This document shows positions 48,901-58,988 of a DNA stretch of 64,000 nt, piece after piece. The stretch spans positions 9,238,318 through 9,302,317 of the forward strand of contig NC_133301.1 of the NCBI RefSeq assembly GCF_005239225.2, given 5' to 3'. This stretch comes from Populus alba (Eukaryota > Streptophyta > Magnoliopsida > Malpighiales > Salicaceae). Each line of letters starts with the position of its first letter. The first letter of the stretch is position 1. Under the pieces are notes generated by a model, which was not told the origin of the DNA, did not search any database, and saw only the letters and a list, made by a program, of their open reading frames with translations. Position numbers and translations under genes: made by a program.

Positions 48901-49439
48901 ACTTTGATTTAACGACGTTAACGACGGAGGAACGGAACAGAGGGGTAGGGAATCTTCTCGTGGTGGCAGTACTGGTAGCTGGAGTAACCTTCGCTGGTGC
49001 TATCACTGTGCCTGGATCAGGTTCTCATCTGAGCAGTGGTAGTTCAAAAAATCTGATGAGAGCTTATATTTTTTTTGACATGCTAGCTATGAATTTCTCC
49101 CTCATCGCCGCTATAATCCTTTGTCAGATATCATTAGGTCGTACCGGTAATGTAAGAATAAGCATGGACATGGCGACATATCTTAATTTTTACTCCCTTC
49201 TCTGCATGGGTTTAGCATATACATTCATCCTGGCAATCACGGTGCAAGAACGTACTGTATTTTTCATAACCATCATCACAATACAAGCCTATCTTTGTTT
49301 TACCCTATTAGTTTGGTCCTGTGGATTGATGTTTTCAACTGCAAATTCAATATTAGTTTGGTCCTGTGGATTGATGTTTTCAACTGCAAATTCAATATTA
49401 TCTTATATTCATGGCTCGAATGAAAAGAAGGATGGGTAG
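45984..49439 (+). CDS. ankyrin-repeat PGG membrane protein, copy B (ACD6/ITN1-like)
   Basis: Four coding exons: 45984-46704, 46884-47422, 47650-47733 and 48855-49439. All junctions are GT-AG and phases match, predicting 642 residues. Residues 1-100 are a divergent N-terminus (MEHSTDIIQSSSTL...). About seven or eight ankyrin repeats follow to about residue 400 (GNSLLHVAGSHGSEG, GDNALHLAARAGRF, GNTPLHDAVIKG, GGNLLHLAASMGF, GNLPIHVACQKC, QNILHVAAGSGQ, GNTPLHLAAMYGRPE). The C-terminal PGG domain (about 470-640) has EERNRGVGNLLVVAVLVAGV, a PGS where PGG is usual, and four hydrophobic helices. Such proteins sit in membranes and act in defence or stress signalling in Arabidopsis (ACD6, ITN1). A 45-bp tandem duplication extends the last helix. 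The only complete copy in the window. Confidence 0.88.
46705..46883 (+). other. intron 1 (coding) of gene B
   Basis: 179 bp, GTAATC...CACTAG, phase 1. Identical placement in gene C (59656-59834). Confidence 0.85.
47423..47649 (+). other. intron 2 of gene B
   Basis: 227 bp, GTATGC...GCTCAG, phase 0. Missing in copy A through a deletion. Confidence 0.8.
47734..48854 (+). other. intron 3 of gene B
   Basis: About 1.1 kb, GTAAGA...GTTCAG, phase 0, AT-rich, aligned with intron 3 of A and C. No feature inside. Confidence 0.8.
49308..49397 (+). repeat. 45-bp in-frame tandem duplication in the PGG exon of B
   Basis: Two exact head-to-tail copies each encode LVWSCGLMFSTANSI. Copy A has this segment once (LVYSYGLMVSTAKST). 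The duplication lengthens the last hydrophobic stretch by 15 residues. Confidence 0.97.
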
Positions 49440-49625
49440 AGAATAGCTTGCAAACGGGAGGGCATTTTATCTTGTATTTAAATCTCATGTAATTTGTATC
49501 TCTTGTAACAAATAGATAAGCTCTTTCTCTTCTTTCTTGTAACGACTTTGGTTATATATAAAGCAGAACATGCATGTCTCTGGTGTGTCTTTTCAGAGTT
49601 CTTTCATATTGCAGGGTACTTGACT
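49440..49625 (+). other. 3' flank (probable 3'UTR) of gene B
   Basis: Conserved with 39514-39680 after copy A ('cttgcaaacgggagggcatt' onward). It includes 'aataaataga'-like A-rich motifs but no single sure polyadenylation signal. Confidence 0.6.
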
Positions 49626-50040
49626 TGCGAATTCTGAGCACTAGATAGTTTGACAACAACTAATCGCGTGCGTTTTTGATAAAACTTAAAAATAAAAAAA
49701 AAAATTCAATTATATAGAGATTAAAAAAAAATGGTAATTGAAGTAATGAGAATCAAAATTAAAATAAAAAATAAATTTTATTTTTAATTGAATGGTGAAA
49801 TTGAAAAGAAAATTCAATTTAACAAAAACACTCAAAAAATAAAACTATCAAAAATAATAAGAATTAAATTGAAAAAAACATAATATATCACAAATTGAGA
49901 TTAAAGGATAAAATTAAAGATAACTCAAAATTTCACAAAATGATCAAGAACAAAAATAAAAAAATCAAAATAATAAATAATGAATTTGATATTTTAATAA
50001 ATTAAAGTACAACTTTGAAATTTCGCATGACCAACATGTT
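49626..50040. other. AT-rich intergenic DNA
   Basis: Very A-rich, no recognisable gene. Confidence 0.5.
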
Positions 50041-50608
50041 TTTCAAGATGAGGAAAGAGTAAAGTAGGATGAGAAGAAAAAAAAAAGAGGAATAATTGTT
50101 TGAAAATTTGGCAGCTTTGGCTTGTCGATAAGGAGTAGGTCCACTGTCCCGGCCACCACCTGCACCATGGCCTCGCTTGTTTTGAGACTTGGTAGCAGTG
50201 GCAGTTGACGTACCCCTCTTCCTCTCTGCTTTGGTTTTTTCAAGCAGAGAAGCCCGTTTTCTCAAGCTGTCAAGGGAAAATTCTGATTCAAGCTTATGAT
50301 CTACCACACATTTGATGATTGCTTTAATAGAATTCAACTCCAAGGTACTTGACTCATCCTGCAAAAAAATTAATAAGACTCAAATATTTCATGTCATTAG
50401 AATTACACAATGTAGATAGAGATTAGACACACCGTTGCAGCTGCACTATAATTGCCATTCTTCAAGACAGTAGTGGTGATCTTCTTGGAATTCTTAAGAT
50501 ATGACTTGAGTAGAGATACAGGAGAAAATCTTTTCGTCAAACCAGATTCAGAAGCAAAATATACAGCCTCTATCTCTTTCCTATTCTTCACCAATTCATC
50601 AATTATAT
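50041..50608 (-). pseudogene. FRIGIDA-like protein gene fragment
   Basis: Two minus-strand exon pieces. The first (50608-50433) follows an acceptor TTTTGCAG and encodes IIDELVKNRKEIEAVYFASE, SGLTKRFSPVSLLKSYLKNS. The second (50358 downward) follows TTTTTTGCAG and encodes LNSIKAIIKCVVDHKLESEF, SLRKRASLLEKTKAERKR and a tail with KAAKFSNNYSSF. These match the conserved C-terminal half of the FRIGIDA domain family, nuclear coiled-coil proteins related to flowering-time regulator FRI. The donor (ACG/GTGTGT) and phases agree. The reading then degenerates into low complexity, and upstream exons are not visible beyond the copia element inserted just 15 bp before the first acceptor. I treat it as a truncated gene. 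Confidence 0.75.
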
Positions 50609-50627
50609 CTGCAAAACAATTTATGAT

Positions 50628-50774
50628 AGTTGAGAAATAATTAGGAGGCCTTAACCTAATAGGTTAGCCAACCCTTTCTATATATATGAGTAGGGCAATA
50701 TACAATAGTAAAGGTGGAGATTACCACATAAGAATATGACTACAATATTTCCTATATAATTACATTCTATAATA
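50628..50774 (-). repeat. 3' LTR of copia element 3
   Basis: 147 bp, identical to 55292-55438. The polypurine tract lies beside it (about 50775-50793 on the plus-strand map). Confidence 0.96.
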
Positions 50775-50781
50775 CGCCCCC

Positions 50782-53700
50782 TCAAGCTGAGGGTGGAGGA
50801 TCAACCCGAAGCTTGAATTTAAAAGTAGTAAATGAAGCAGCAGGAAGTGGCTTAGTGAAGACATCGGCAAGTTGATCCTGAGAGGAAATAAAACGAATCT
50901 GAATCTCCTTCTTCGCAACTCTATCTTGGACAAAATGATAATCAATCTCAATATGTTTTGTGCGAGCATGAAATATAGGGTTTGCGGACAAATACGTGGC
51001 ACCAAGGTTGTCACACCAGATAATAGGAGCAGAATGAGTCGGAATCTGAAGATCCGTTAACAAGTACTGAAGCCAGATAACTTCAGCCGTGCCATCGGCT
51101 AAGGCTTTGTACTCAGCTTCCGTCGAAGAACGAGCAACAGTGCGTTGCTTACTCGATTTCCATGAAATTGGCATCTGACCAAAGAACACAAGATAACCAC
51201 CTGTAGACTTTCTATCCTCAATACTACCTGCCCAATATGCATCTGTAAAACCGTGTAAAGCAAAGGAAGAGCTGCGAGTAATATGTAAACCATGTGATGC
51301 CGTACCACGGAGATAACGCAAGATGCGTTTCACGGCAGCCCAATGGGATTCTGTAGGAGCATGCATAAATTGACAGACCCGGTTAACAGCAAAGCAAATA
51401 TCCGGGCGTGTGAAAGTGAGATATTGGAGAGCACCAACAAGTTGCCGAAAATGAGTAGCATCAGAAAACAATGGATCCGGCATAATGGTGGCTTTGGATG
51501 CCGAAATAGGAGTATCAACTGGTTTACAGGATAACATACCAGCTCGTGTGAGGATATCAAGTGTATATTTATGTTGACAAAGCATAAGTCCCAGACTAGT
51601 ACACTGCACTTCAATACCCAAGAAATAATGAACATCACCCAAATCCCGAAGTTTAAATTCAGAGCTCAGTAGCTGAATGAGTCGTTGTAGCAGAGTTCCA
51701 TTATTACCCGTAAGTAGAATATCATCAACATAAACCAAAAGATAACAAATGTCACTACCAACCGAGAAGATAAACAATGAGGTATCCACTTTAGAAGCAC
51801 GGAAACCAATGGATAATAGAAAATCATTCAGACGAGTGTACCAAGCCCGCGGAGCCTGTTTTAACCCATATAGAGATTTATGCAATCGACATACATGACC
51901 TGGGAGTGCAGAATCAACAAAACCTGGAGGTTGTTTCATGTAAACCTCTTCATCAAGGACTCCATTTAGAAATGCATTATGAATGTCAAGCTGATGAATT
52001 TTCCAACCACTCGAAACTGCAATGGAGAACACTAAGCGGACTGTTGCCTGTTTGATAACAGGACTAAAAGTTTCTGAGTAATCAATACCTTCTTGCTGAG
52101 TGAAGCCCCTAGCAACCAGGCGCGCCTTATACCTCTCAATGCTACCATCAGATTTGCGTTTAATTTTGTAGACCCATCGGCTACCAACAACATTCATGGA
52201 CGGATGAAATGGCACTAAAGTCCATGTTCTGTTTGCGCGTAAGGCCTGAATTTCCTCTCGCATAGCATTATGCCACGCCTCATATCTGTTAGCATCAGGA
52301 AAAATAAGTGGCTCATGCGAGGGAGGAGAAGATACCCGACTGAAGGAAGCAGCAGAGGTGGCTGCCGTGGTGGTGATCAGCGCTGTCTTGGGCTGTCTCG
52401 GACGAAGAACCATGGGGTGTTTAGGAGCAGCGGGACATGGAGTAGCAACACCTGTACCTGGAATGTGCTGAAGAGGATAAGAGGAGAGATCAACACAAAG
52501 TTGCAGACCAGGAGGTAAAGCCGGGGAGGTGCGAGGTTGTGCCGCAACTGAATCCTGCAAGTCAGAACCTGTTCCTGCACAATAATCATTGGAAAGACAA
52601 GCATGTGGTGATAGTATGGTTGTGTGGGGTGGTGAGGCAGGGTCGGCTAAATCAACGGGCAGGGGAGCAAGCTGGGGGGTTGCGGCAAGGGGCAAAGGTG
52701 AGTTGTGTGTTTTGCCGAGTTGGGAAGGAAGAGGCTGAAAACAGGAAGGGGGTTGCAGTGATGGAAGATAGGTAGGTGGAGTGGGGGGAACCGGGGGTGT
52801 TGTTACCTGTTCAGACTTTTGAAAAGGAAAGACACATTCATGAAAACGAACATGACGGGAGACATAGACACGACCAGACTCTAAATCAAGACACCGATAA
52901 CCAAGATGAGACGAGCTATAGCCTAAAAACACACAAGGAGAAGATCGAAAATCTAATTTATGAGCATGATATGGACGTAAAAATGGAAAACAAAGACACC
53001 CAAAAGTGCGTAGAAAATTATAATCAGGAGTGCGATGAAACAGACACGCAAAAGGAGATTTATTTTGAAGAACAGGAGTAGGCATGCGATTAATAAGATA
53101 GACCGATGATTCCATAGCATAGTTCCAAAAACGCAATGGGGCATTACACTGCCCTAAGAGGGTTAGGCCAGTTTCGACAATATGTCTATGACGACGTTCA
53201 ACTGTGCCATTTTGTTCATGAGTATGAGGACAAATTAATCGATGATGAATACCAATTGTTTGAAAAAATGTATTTAATTTACGATATTCACCACCCCAAT
53301 CAGTTTGAACAGATTTAATTTTAAGAGAAAACTGACGCTCAACAAGTGTCTGAAAACGTTGAAACGTGGAAAATACATCAGATTTCGCAACAAGCGGATA
53401 ATACCAGATATATTTAGTGTGCGCATCAACAAAGATAACAAAATAACGAAAACCATCAGAAGAAAACATTGAAGCAGGACCCCAAACATCACTAAAAATT
53501 AATTCAAGTGGGGTAGAAGTTTTGTGACCTGTCGGTCGTAATGACAAACGGGATGACTTGCCTAAAGGACATGCTTGACATTGAGTAAAAGATCGTTTAG
53601 ACGTACAAATAATTTTATTATCAGAAACTAACAAATTTAGAATGCGAGGAGTTGGATGACCTAAACGACGATGCCACAAGTCGGCAGTCGCGGAAATGCA

Positions 53701-55233
53701 AGGAGACCAAAAAGCTTGAGGAACTGACGTAGCCGAGGACTCGGAGAGAACATAAAGACCATCATGACTCCGACCGGAAAGAAGAACTTCCTTGGTGACG
53801 AGATCCTTCACATAAAACACAGAATCGTGAAATTCAAAATAAACATGATTATCACGACAGAATTTCTGAACAGATAACAACGGTTTGGTAATGTGAGGCA
53901 CACGAAGAACATTAGTTAATGTAAACAAGCGTTTGGGGGAATATAAAGTAGTATGTCCAACATGGGATATGTCAAGGGCCTTACCATCACCAACATGCAA
54001 GAAATCATTACCAAGATAAGGAGCAGAATCAGTTAGAGTTGCAAGATCAGGCGTCACATGTTGATTCGCGCCGGTGTCGGGAAACCAAGTCGTTGCAGCA
54101 GAATCATTCGCAACAGCAAGGTGAGCAGAGGGCTGCTGTGTGCTGCTGCGAAACTGATAGCATTGAAGAGCTGAATGGCCAGGAGTGGAACATAATTGGC
54201 AACGGACATGTCCAGACCACTGCCCTTGATTTGGCCGAAAATCTGCAGCAGAGGTGCGCCTGTTCTGCCACTGATTTTGCCTCCAATCTGCAGCGGAATG
54301 ACCTCTGTTTGGGGCCTGAAATCGGTTGGTGTTTGAGCGCCAATTACCTCTAGAACGTCCCCTGTTTCGGCTGTGATTAGTCATGGCATAATAAGCAGAA
54401 TTCGGAGGTGTTGGCAGCAATGGTGGCTGCTGCGGCAGAGAAGAAGAAGACAGCAGTGATGAAGAGGATGAACCGACAGCCATTGAGTGAAAAGAGTTCT
54501 TGTGCAGAAACTCATGGGTAAGGAGATGGCTATGAAGATCAGCATACGATAGCGGTTCAGCCTTGGTTATGAGACTAGTTACCAAGTCTTTGAACTCACC
54601 GCGAAGTCCACGAAACACATAGAGATTGAAATCTTCAAGGGACATTGGGCGACCAGCAGCAGCCAATTCGTCAAATAACGATTTGGCTTGCTGCATATAC
54701 ATACTAACCGATGCATCACCTTGCCGAAGGTCTTGAAAGGAGCCATGTAGTTGCATGATCCGAGAATTAGATGGAGAGGCAAGTGCCTTCTCAAGCGTGC
54801 GCCAAACACAATGTGAAGTAGAACAATCGACGACAAGATGCAGCACATCCACGGAAAGAGAGGAGAGAAGAGCACTCAAAATAAGTTGATCTTGTTGCTT
54901 CCAACGAAGAAAAGAGGGGCTGATGGCAGAAGAAGAATCAGCCGAAGCATCAATCATATGAGATGGAGGACACGGCAAGGAGCCGTCAACAAACTGAAAA
55001 ACACCTTGACCAAGGAGATATGGCTTCATCTGCATTCTCCAATAAAGATAGTTGGTGTTCGTAAGTTTCAACGACACAACATGGTGGGTGTTTGATAGAG
55101 GAACCATTGGATATTGTGTTCCCATAAGAGGCAGAGGAACGGCAGAGCCAGCAGCAGGAAGAGGGCTGGCCGGTGATGATGCATCACCGGTGGAGGGAGA
55201 GGTTGGAGCAACGGCGGCAGAAGGAGAGTCCAT
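50782..55233 (-). CDS. gag-pol polyprotein of copia element 3
   Basis: A single open frame. I take the ATG at 55233 (MDSPSAAVAP) because it aligns with the start of element 2; an in-frame ATG nine codons upstream (55260) is possible. Length is about 1,483 residues. In order: gag (LTNTNYLYWRMQMKPYLLGQ, CCHC knuckle CQLCSTPGHSALQC near 345), protease (WFPDTGANQ near 385), integrase (HRRLGHP near 520, FSDVWGP, QTDWGGEY, NGTVERRH), RT (SRWVYKIKRKSDGS, YKARLVARGFTQQ, LDIHNAFLNG, YVDDILLTG) and RNase H (TDAYWAGS, SSTEAEYKAL, WCDNLGA). The usual ADW of RNase H is AYW here; that Asp is not the first catalytic one, so activity is not excluded. It replicates via an RNA intermediate in virus-like particles. 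Confidence 0.95.
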   Translation of the reverse strand: MDSPSAAVAPTSPSTGDASSPASPLPAAGSAVPLPLMGTQYPMVPLSNTHHVVSLKLTNTNYLYWRMQMKPYLLGQGVFQFVDGSLPCPPSHMIDASADSSSAISPSFLRWKQQDQLILSALLSSLSVDVLHLVVDCSTSHCVWRTLEKALASPSNSRIMQLHGSFQDLRQGDASVSMYMQQAKSLFDELAAAGRPMSLEDFNLYVFRGLRGEFKDLVTSLITKAEPLSYADLHSHLLTHEFLHKNSFHSMAVGSSSSSLLSSSSLPQQPPLLPTPPNSAYYAMTNHSRNRGRSRGNWRSNTNRFQAPNRGHSAADWRQNQWQNRRTSAADFRPNQGQWSGHVRCQLCSTPGHSALQCYQFRSSTQQPSAHLAVANDSAATTWFPDTGANQHVTPDLATLTDSAPYLGNDFLHVGDGKALDISHVGHTTLYSPKRLFTLTNVLRVPHITKPLLSVQKFCRDNHVYFEFHDSVFYVKDLVTKEVLLSGRSHDGLYVLSESSATSVPQAFWSPCISATADLWHRRLGHPTPRILNLLVSDNKIICTSKRSFTQCQACPLGKSSRLSLRPTGHKTSTPLELIFSDVWGPASMFSSDGFRYFVIFVDAHTKYIWYYPLVAKSDVFSTFQRFQTLVERQFSLKIKSVQTDWGGEYRKLNTFFQTIGIHHRLICPHTHEQNGTVERRHRHIVETGLTLLGQCNAPLRFWNYAMESSVYLINRMPTPVLQNKSPFACLFHRTPDYNFLRTFGCLCFPFLRPYHAHKLDFRSSPCVFLGYSSSHLGYRCLDLESGRVYVSRHVRFHECVFPFQKSEQVTTPPVPPTPPTYLPSLQPPSCFQPLPSQLGKTHNSPLPLAATPQLAPLPVDLADPASPPHTTILSPHACLSNDYCAGTGSDLQDSVAAQPRTSPALPPGLQLCVDLSSYPLQHIPGTGVATPCPAAPKHPMVLRPRQPKTALITTTAATSAASFSRVSSPPSHEPLIFPDANRYEAWHNAMREEIQALRANRTWTLVPFHPSMNVVGSRWVYKIKRKSDGSIERYKARLVARGFTQQEGIDYSETFSPVIKQATVRLVFSIAVSSGWKIHQLDIHNAFLNGVLDEEVYMKQPPGFVDSALPGHVCRLHKSLYGLKQAPRAWYTRLNDFLLSIGFRASKVDTSLFIFSVGSDICYLLVYVDDILLTGNNGTLLQRLIQLLSSEFKLRDLGDVHYFLGIEVQCTSLGLMLCQHKYTLDILTRAGMLSCKPVDTPISASKATIMPDPLFSDATHFRQLVGALQYLTFTRPDICFAVNRVCQFMHAPTESHWAAVKRILRYLRGTASHGLHITRSSSFALHGFTDAYWAGSIEDRKSTGGYLVFFGQMPISWKSSKQRTVARSSTEAEYKALADGTAEVIWLQYLLTDLQIPTHSAPIIWCDNLGATYLSANPIFHARTKHIEIDYHFVQDRVAKKEIQIRFISSQDQLADVFTKPLPAASFTTFKFKLRVDPPPSA

Positions 55234-55279
55234 GGGGGAGAAAATTAGGGCCGGCTGCAAAGAGAGAAAATATTAGGAG

Positions 55280-55291
55280 GCTCTGATACCA
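55280..55291 (-). promoter_or_regulatory. primer-binding site of copia element 3
   Basis: TGGTATCAGAGC directly adjoining the 5' LTR. Confidence 0.95.
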
Positions 55292-55438
55292 AGTTGAGAA
55301 ATAATTAGGAGGCCTTAACCTAATAGGTTAGCCAACCCTTTCTATATATATGAGTAGGGCAATATACAATAGTAAAGGTGGAGATTACCACATAAGAATA
55401 TGACTACAATATTTCCTATATAATTACATTCTATAATA
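55292..55438 (-). repeat. 5' LTR of copia element 3
   Basis: 147 bp, followed on the plus map by target duplication ATGAT. It contains the element's promoter. Confidence 0.96.
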
Positions 55439-55443
55439 ATGAT

Positions 55444-55755
55444 TGAAAAAAGTTTTAACACCATAAACACTTGTTTGAACTCTCAGCTAAACTAAGTACA
55501 GACATATACACAGTGATAACTCATATCTTGAAACCAGTACTAGGGCTCATACACTACTTAACTACCTCTCATGAGGGGAGGAATGAGGCAGGTTTGGTTC
55601 ATATGAACTAAGAAAGATATTCTGTCAACTAACCTTAAATGATGATTAGGATTATAACTCTCAGTAATACAGAAAACTTTTTGAGAGATTGACCAAATTA
55701 GTCATTGTTATTATCTGAAGTCACAACACAGATAAACTCTGCCTACCAAAATAAG
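55444..55755. other. sequence upstream of the FRIGIDA-like fragment
   Basis: Intron-like or intergenic. No FRIGIDA-like exon was found here on the minus strand. Confidence 0.45.
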
Positions 55756-57318
55756 AGGTTTGCTAACAAAGTTGCATGCACAATTTAAGGGGGATCCAGC
55801 CCCTGTTGGAATGGCAAACCAATAAAATTAACAGACTTTTTATTTCTTTGACAAATGGTTGATGAGAACCATTGAACATTTAAAGAGTCTAGTTTAATTA
55901 GGCGTACAAAGAACATTCTTCAGAAAAGGAAATAAGCAGTTCTATCCACAATGGTGTAAGCAAAACCAGTTCAACTCTCGTATGTCATTTATACATTTAT
56001 ATGTCAGGGCAGTATAGCATTGTTTCCATCACCTTGGTAAAGTCTGTCTTATTTAAATAAATTATCACTTTCCAGGTGATATCAATGCATTGTCCACGCT
56101 GGCTCTCAAAAGCATCAGCCTGGAAACATTACGCAAATACCCAATTAACTTAACAAGGCCACACCAAGCAGATGTAGTAGTACCAGGATAGGACCTTGCA
56201 TTATTTGTAAATGTCAAAAACATCAGAAACAATTTCTAGTGGAACAAAAATGCAATAATGCAGGTAATTTTAAAATGATTTTGAACATAGGCACTTCAAC
56301 TCTTAGAGCAATAGCCTCGAGTCCTTTAGAAACAGAATAAAGCGTTTTTGGCATAATTTACATAGCATTTGGAGATACTAAAGCTGTGCCCTTTCAGATT
56401 CACAGTATCATTTCTATTAATCATACAAAGAGAGAGATTAGTATGTCCTTTGATGCCAACTAATTATGCAATGATCTCATTTACAACAATGAATCTCACA
56501 AACAAAAAAGGTAGAATCCCTTCTTCTAGAGACACTGTATCAAGAAAACTTATTGCAACATAAAAAGCCAACGACACAATGGAAGTCATGTTTTTTCTCT
56601 CACCATTGAAGTTATTTATTTGTAATGGATTATTTTAAGTTTTACATTAAATGACTTTGATGAATTGATTTTCTATGCTATTATTCAAGCAGTCTTGTTT
56701 TCAGAAATTTTTATTTTTTTTTAGCTTTTGTTTTTTTCCCTATTGTCTAAGGTCAGTTTGATTTGGTTATAAGATGATGTACAACTTAGGTACACTTTTT
56801 GTGTTTTTTTTTATAGTTTTTCTCTTTAATAAAATTACGCTTAATTTTTTTTTTTGAAAAACCATTGTTTTAATAGAGTCAACTTTAAGATAATTCTAAA
56901 TGTATGATTATAGTAGATGTTTTTGGGAAAAGTTAATGGTTAAATAAATAATATATACTTTGAGTTAATATATAGTTTTTTAAAAAATTTTAAAAATAAC
57001 TAATGTTTGACTACAAGAAAAAAAAAATTATCGGGACAAGGAACATGAGGGGGTTGTAAGAAATGTATGGGAAAACCACATTGTAATTAGGCAAGTATAA
57101 TGCAAAAAACAATTATATTATTGTAAAACTATAATATTTCATTTCCTTATCTTAATTTTGTTTATCAAATTATTATACTAGGTTGCGTGTTTTGTGGGAT
57201 GATGTTCCTAGTTATTCAATGAACAGAGCCAACTTTGATTACATAGTATTGTAGAAAAATTTTACATCGAGGCACGTCACACAGAGTAATTGGACTAAGT
57301 TTCAAGAAGTTTTGGCAT
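55756..57318. repeat. duplicated segment upstream of gene C
   Basis: Partner of 41740-43290. It carries the same LINE 3' tail (56680-56845) and the same unidentified exon-like piece with a 2-base deletion. Confidence 0.9.
56680..56845 (+). repeat. LINE 3' tail (duplicate of 42661-42830)
   Basis: Same tail sequence as the LINE end at 26588-26742. Confidence 0.65.
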
Positions 57319-57907
57319 CATATGGTTTTAAAAAGAGCCCAAAATTTCCTTGATTCCTTCAATAATTAAAGGTGAAGCATAAACCCTAAATAAAATTGAA
57401 GAGGCAATACAGAACATGCTAAACGCATTGTTATTGTATCTAAAGCATTTGTATTAGGTGGTTTGGTACCCTTACACTAGGATAGAGTTTTTCCTGGCTT
57501 TATTCTAAACTAGGCTATGAGCTTTGTACAATTCTAAAAGCCAAATAATAGATTTGATATAAAAATTATGGGACCACATCAAGATTCTCTCCTCAAAACA
57601 TGGTCGAAAGAATCTTGCATATGGAACAAACATTTTATATATGTTCAATCTTGCATATGGAACGCACCAGGACGGACGAACTGGGGAAAACAAAAGCAAA
57701 CGCAGAGAGGACGAACGAACGAAAAAAACCCAGGAAAAACAGAGACGACCGGACATAGAGGAGACACAGATAATACACAGAGAACACTAGGCCAAAGACC
57801 ACAAACAAAAACACAGACGCAAGAACAGAGATAATACAGAGAAGACGAGCAAAAACAGAAGGCCACAGGAGAGCGAAACACACGCAGAACACGGGACAGA
57901 CAGGAAG
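57319..57907. other. upstream region of gene C
   Basis: No gene. 'aatcttgcatatggaac' occurs twice (57611 and 57647). The 57660-57900 part is GA/CA-rich and gives long but low-complexity minus-strand frames. 'cattttatatatg' near 57630 could be a TATA box, but nothing confirms it. Confidence 0.4.
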
Positions 57908-57999
57908 AAACCGATCAGAGAAAAGCAAGAACAGAGGTGAAAGCAGAGGAAGAAAGTAACTAGTCGACCAGTCCTCCATCACGTCTTCATCTCTACCAG

Positions 58000-58931
58000 G
58001 TAAGTCTCTTCCCTTCCCCTGTCTTACAATTTCAATTCGCTTAACACTGTGCTCTTTGAATTTTAATTAACTAATCACTGTACACGCACGATTGTTGCGT
58101 GCCTGGTGTCAGGCCCAGCCGGCCAATCCCTTTGTTTGGATATTTGTTCAGGAACTTCTTTTTTATTTTAAAAGCATCAAAAAACAATTTATGAATCTTT
58201 TGAATTTATGTATAGTTCCCTCATGTTTTTTTATAGTATTTCTGTGAATTTTTACTGAGAAATTCAAATCTGATATTGATATATTTTTTTTATAAAAAAA
58301 CTATACATGCATTAATTTAACTCAATTTTGTTAGGTTATTCACTAAGCTAGGAACCAGAAATACTTTATATTTTTGTGAAATATCAATCTTCAAATCAAG
58401 GTATTTATTAGACTTTAGGGATATTGTAGTATTACTCTCTTCTTAATACAAGTTTGTAATTCTTGTTATTCTATGATGATATGAGTAGAGTTGGTTTTCG
58501 GGTTTAAATGTTGCTCTTTCTTTTGTTATATCCTCAATTTTTATTACAAACAAAATCCTGGTATCATTTTCGCTTGTGGAATAGATAATTGGCTAAACTA
58601 GGTTAAATAGATGTATTATTTTCTCTTTTTATACTATGATAATTATTTTTGAAGATTCTATTCAAATTCTTAACAAACTGGCATCCATTGTTTGCGCTAA
58701 TAAAATTTATATTAATTTTATATATTTATGCATATAATTTATTAATTTATATAATACTGTTAGAAAATCTACAACGCGTTAACAGCTTGATTTTGACTTG
58801 AATTTAAAAATTTATAGATATGCTCCTAAATAATTGTATTAAGAGAAAATTATGTAGCTAATGTACGTTTTCTCTCACTAATACTTTAATTAGCAAATCT
58901 CTTGCATTCATGTTTTCTATGAATTCTTTAG
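58000..58931 (+). other. 5'UTR intron of gene C
   Basis: Donor CCAG/GTAAGT and a likely acceptor TTCTTTAG. Similar to the intron at 28449-29574 of copy A. Confidence 0.55.
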
Positions 58932-58988
58932 TTAAAGTCACTCAAGACTTACAAATCTTCCAAATCTTCCAGCACGTTGCAACTCTCT

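Larger units (their letters stand above)
50628..55438 (-). mobile_element. intact full-length Ty1/copia element 3, TA...CT LTR ends
   Basis: Two 147-bp LTRs (50628-50774 and 55292-55438) are identical by eye. The target duplication ATGAT is exact (50623-50627 and 55439-55443). LTRs on the coding strand read TATTATAG...TCAACT, the same noncanonical TA/CT ends as element 2. The primer site TGGTATCAGAGC (55280-55291) and a purine tract next to the 3' LTR are intact. One uninterrupted gag-pol frame lies between. It sits in an intron of the FRIGIDA-like remnant in the same orientation. All visible cis and coding parts are present. Confidence 0.97.

Noticed and set aside
57505..57982. Long minus-strand frames upstream of gene C
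   Set aside because: They are the complement of GA/CA-rich low-complexity leader sequence, and Phe/Val/Ser-rich without family features.
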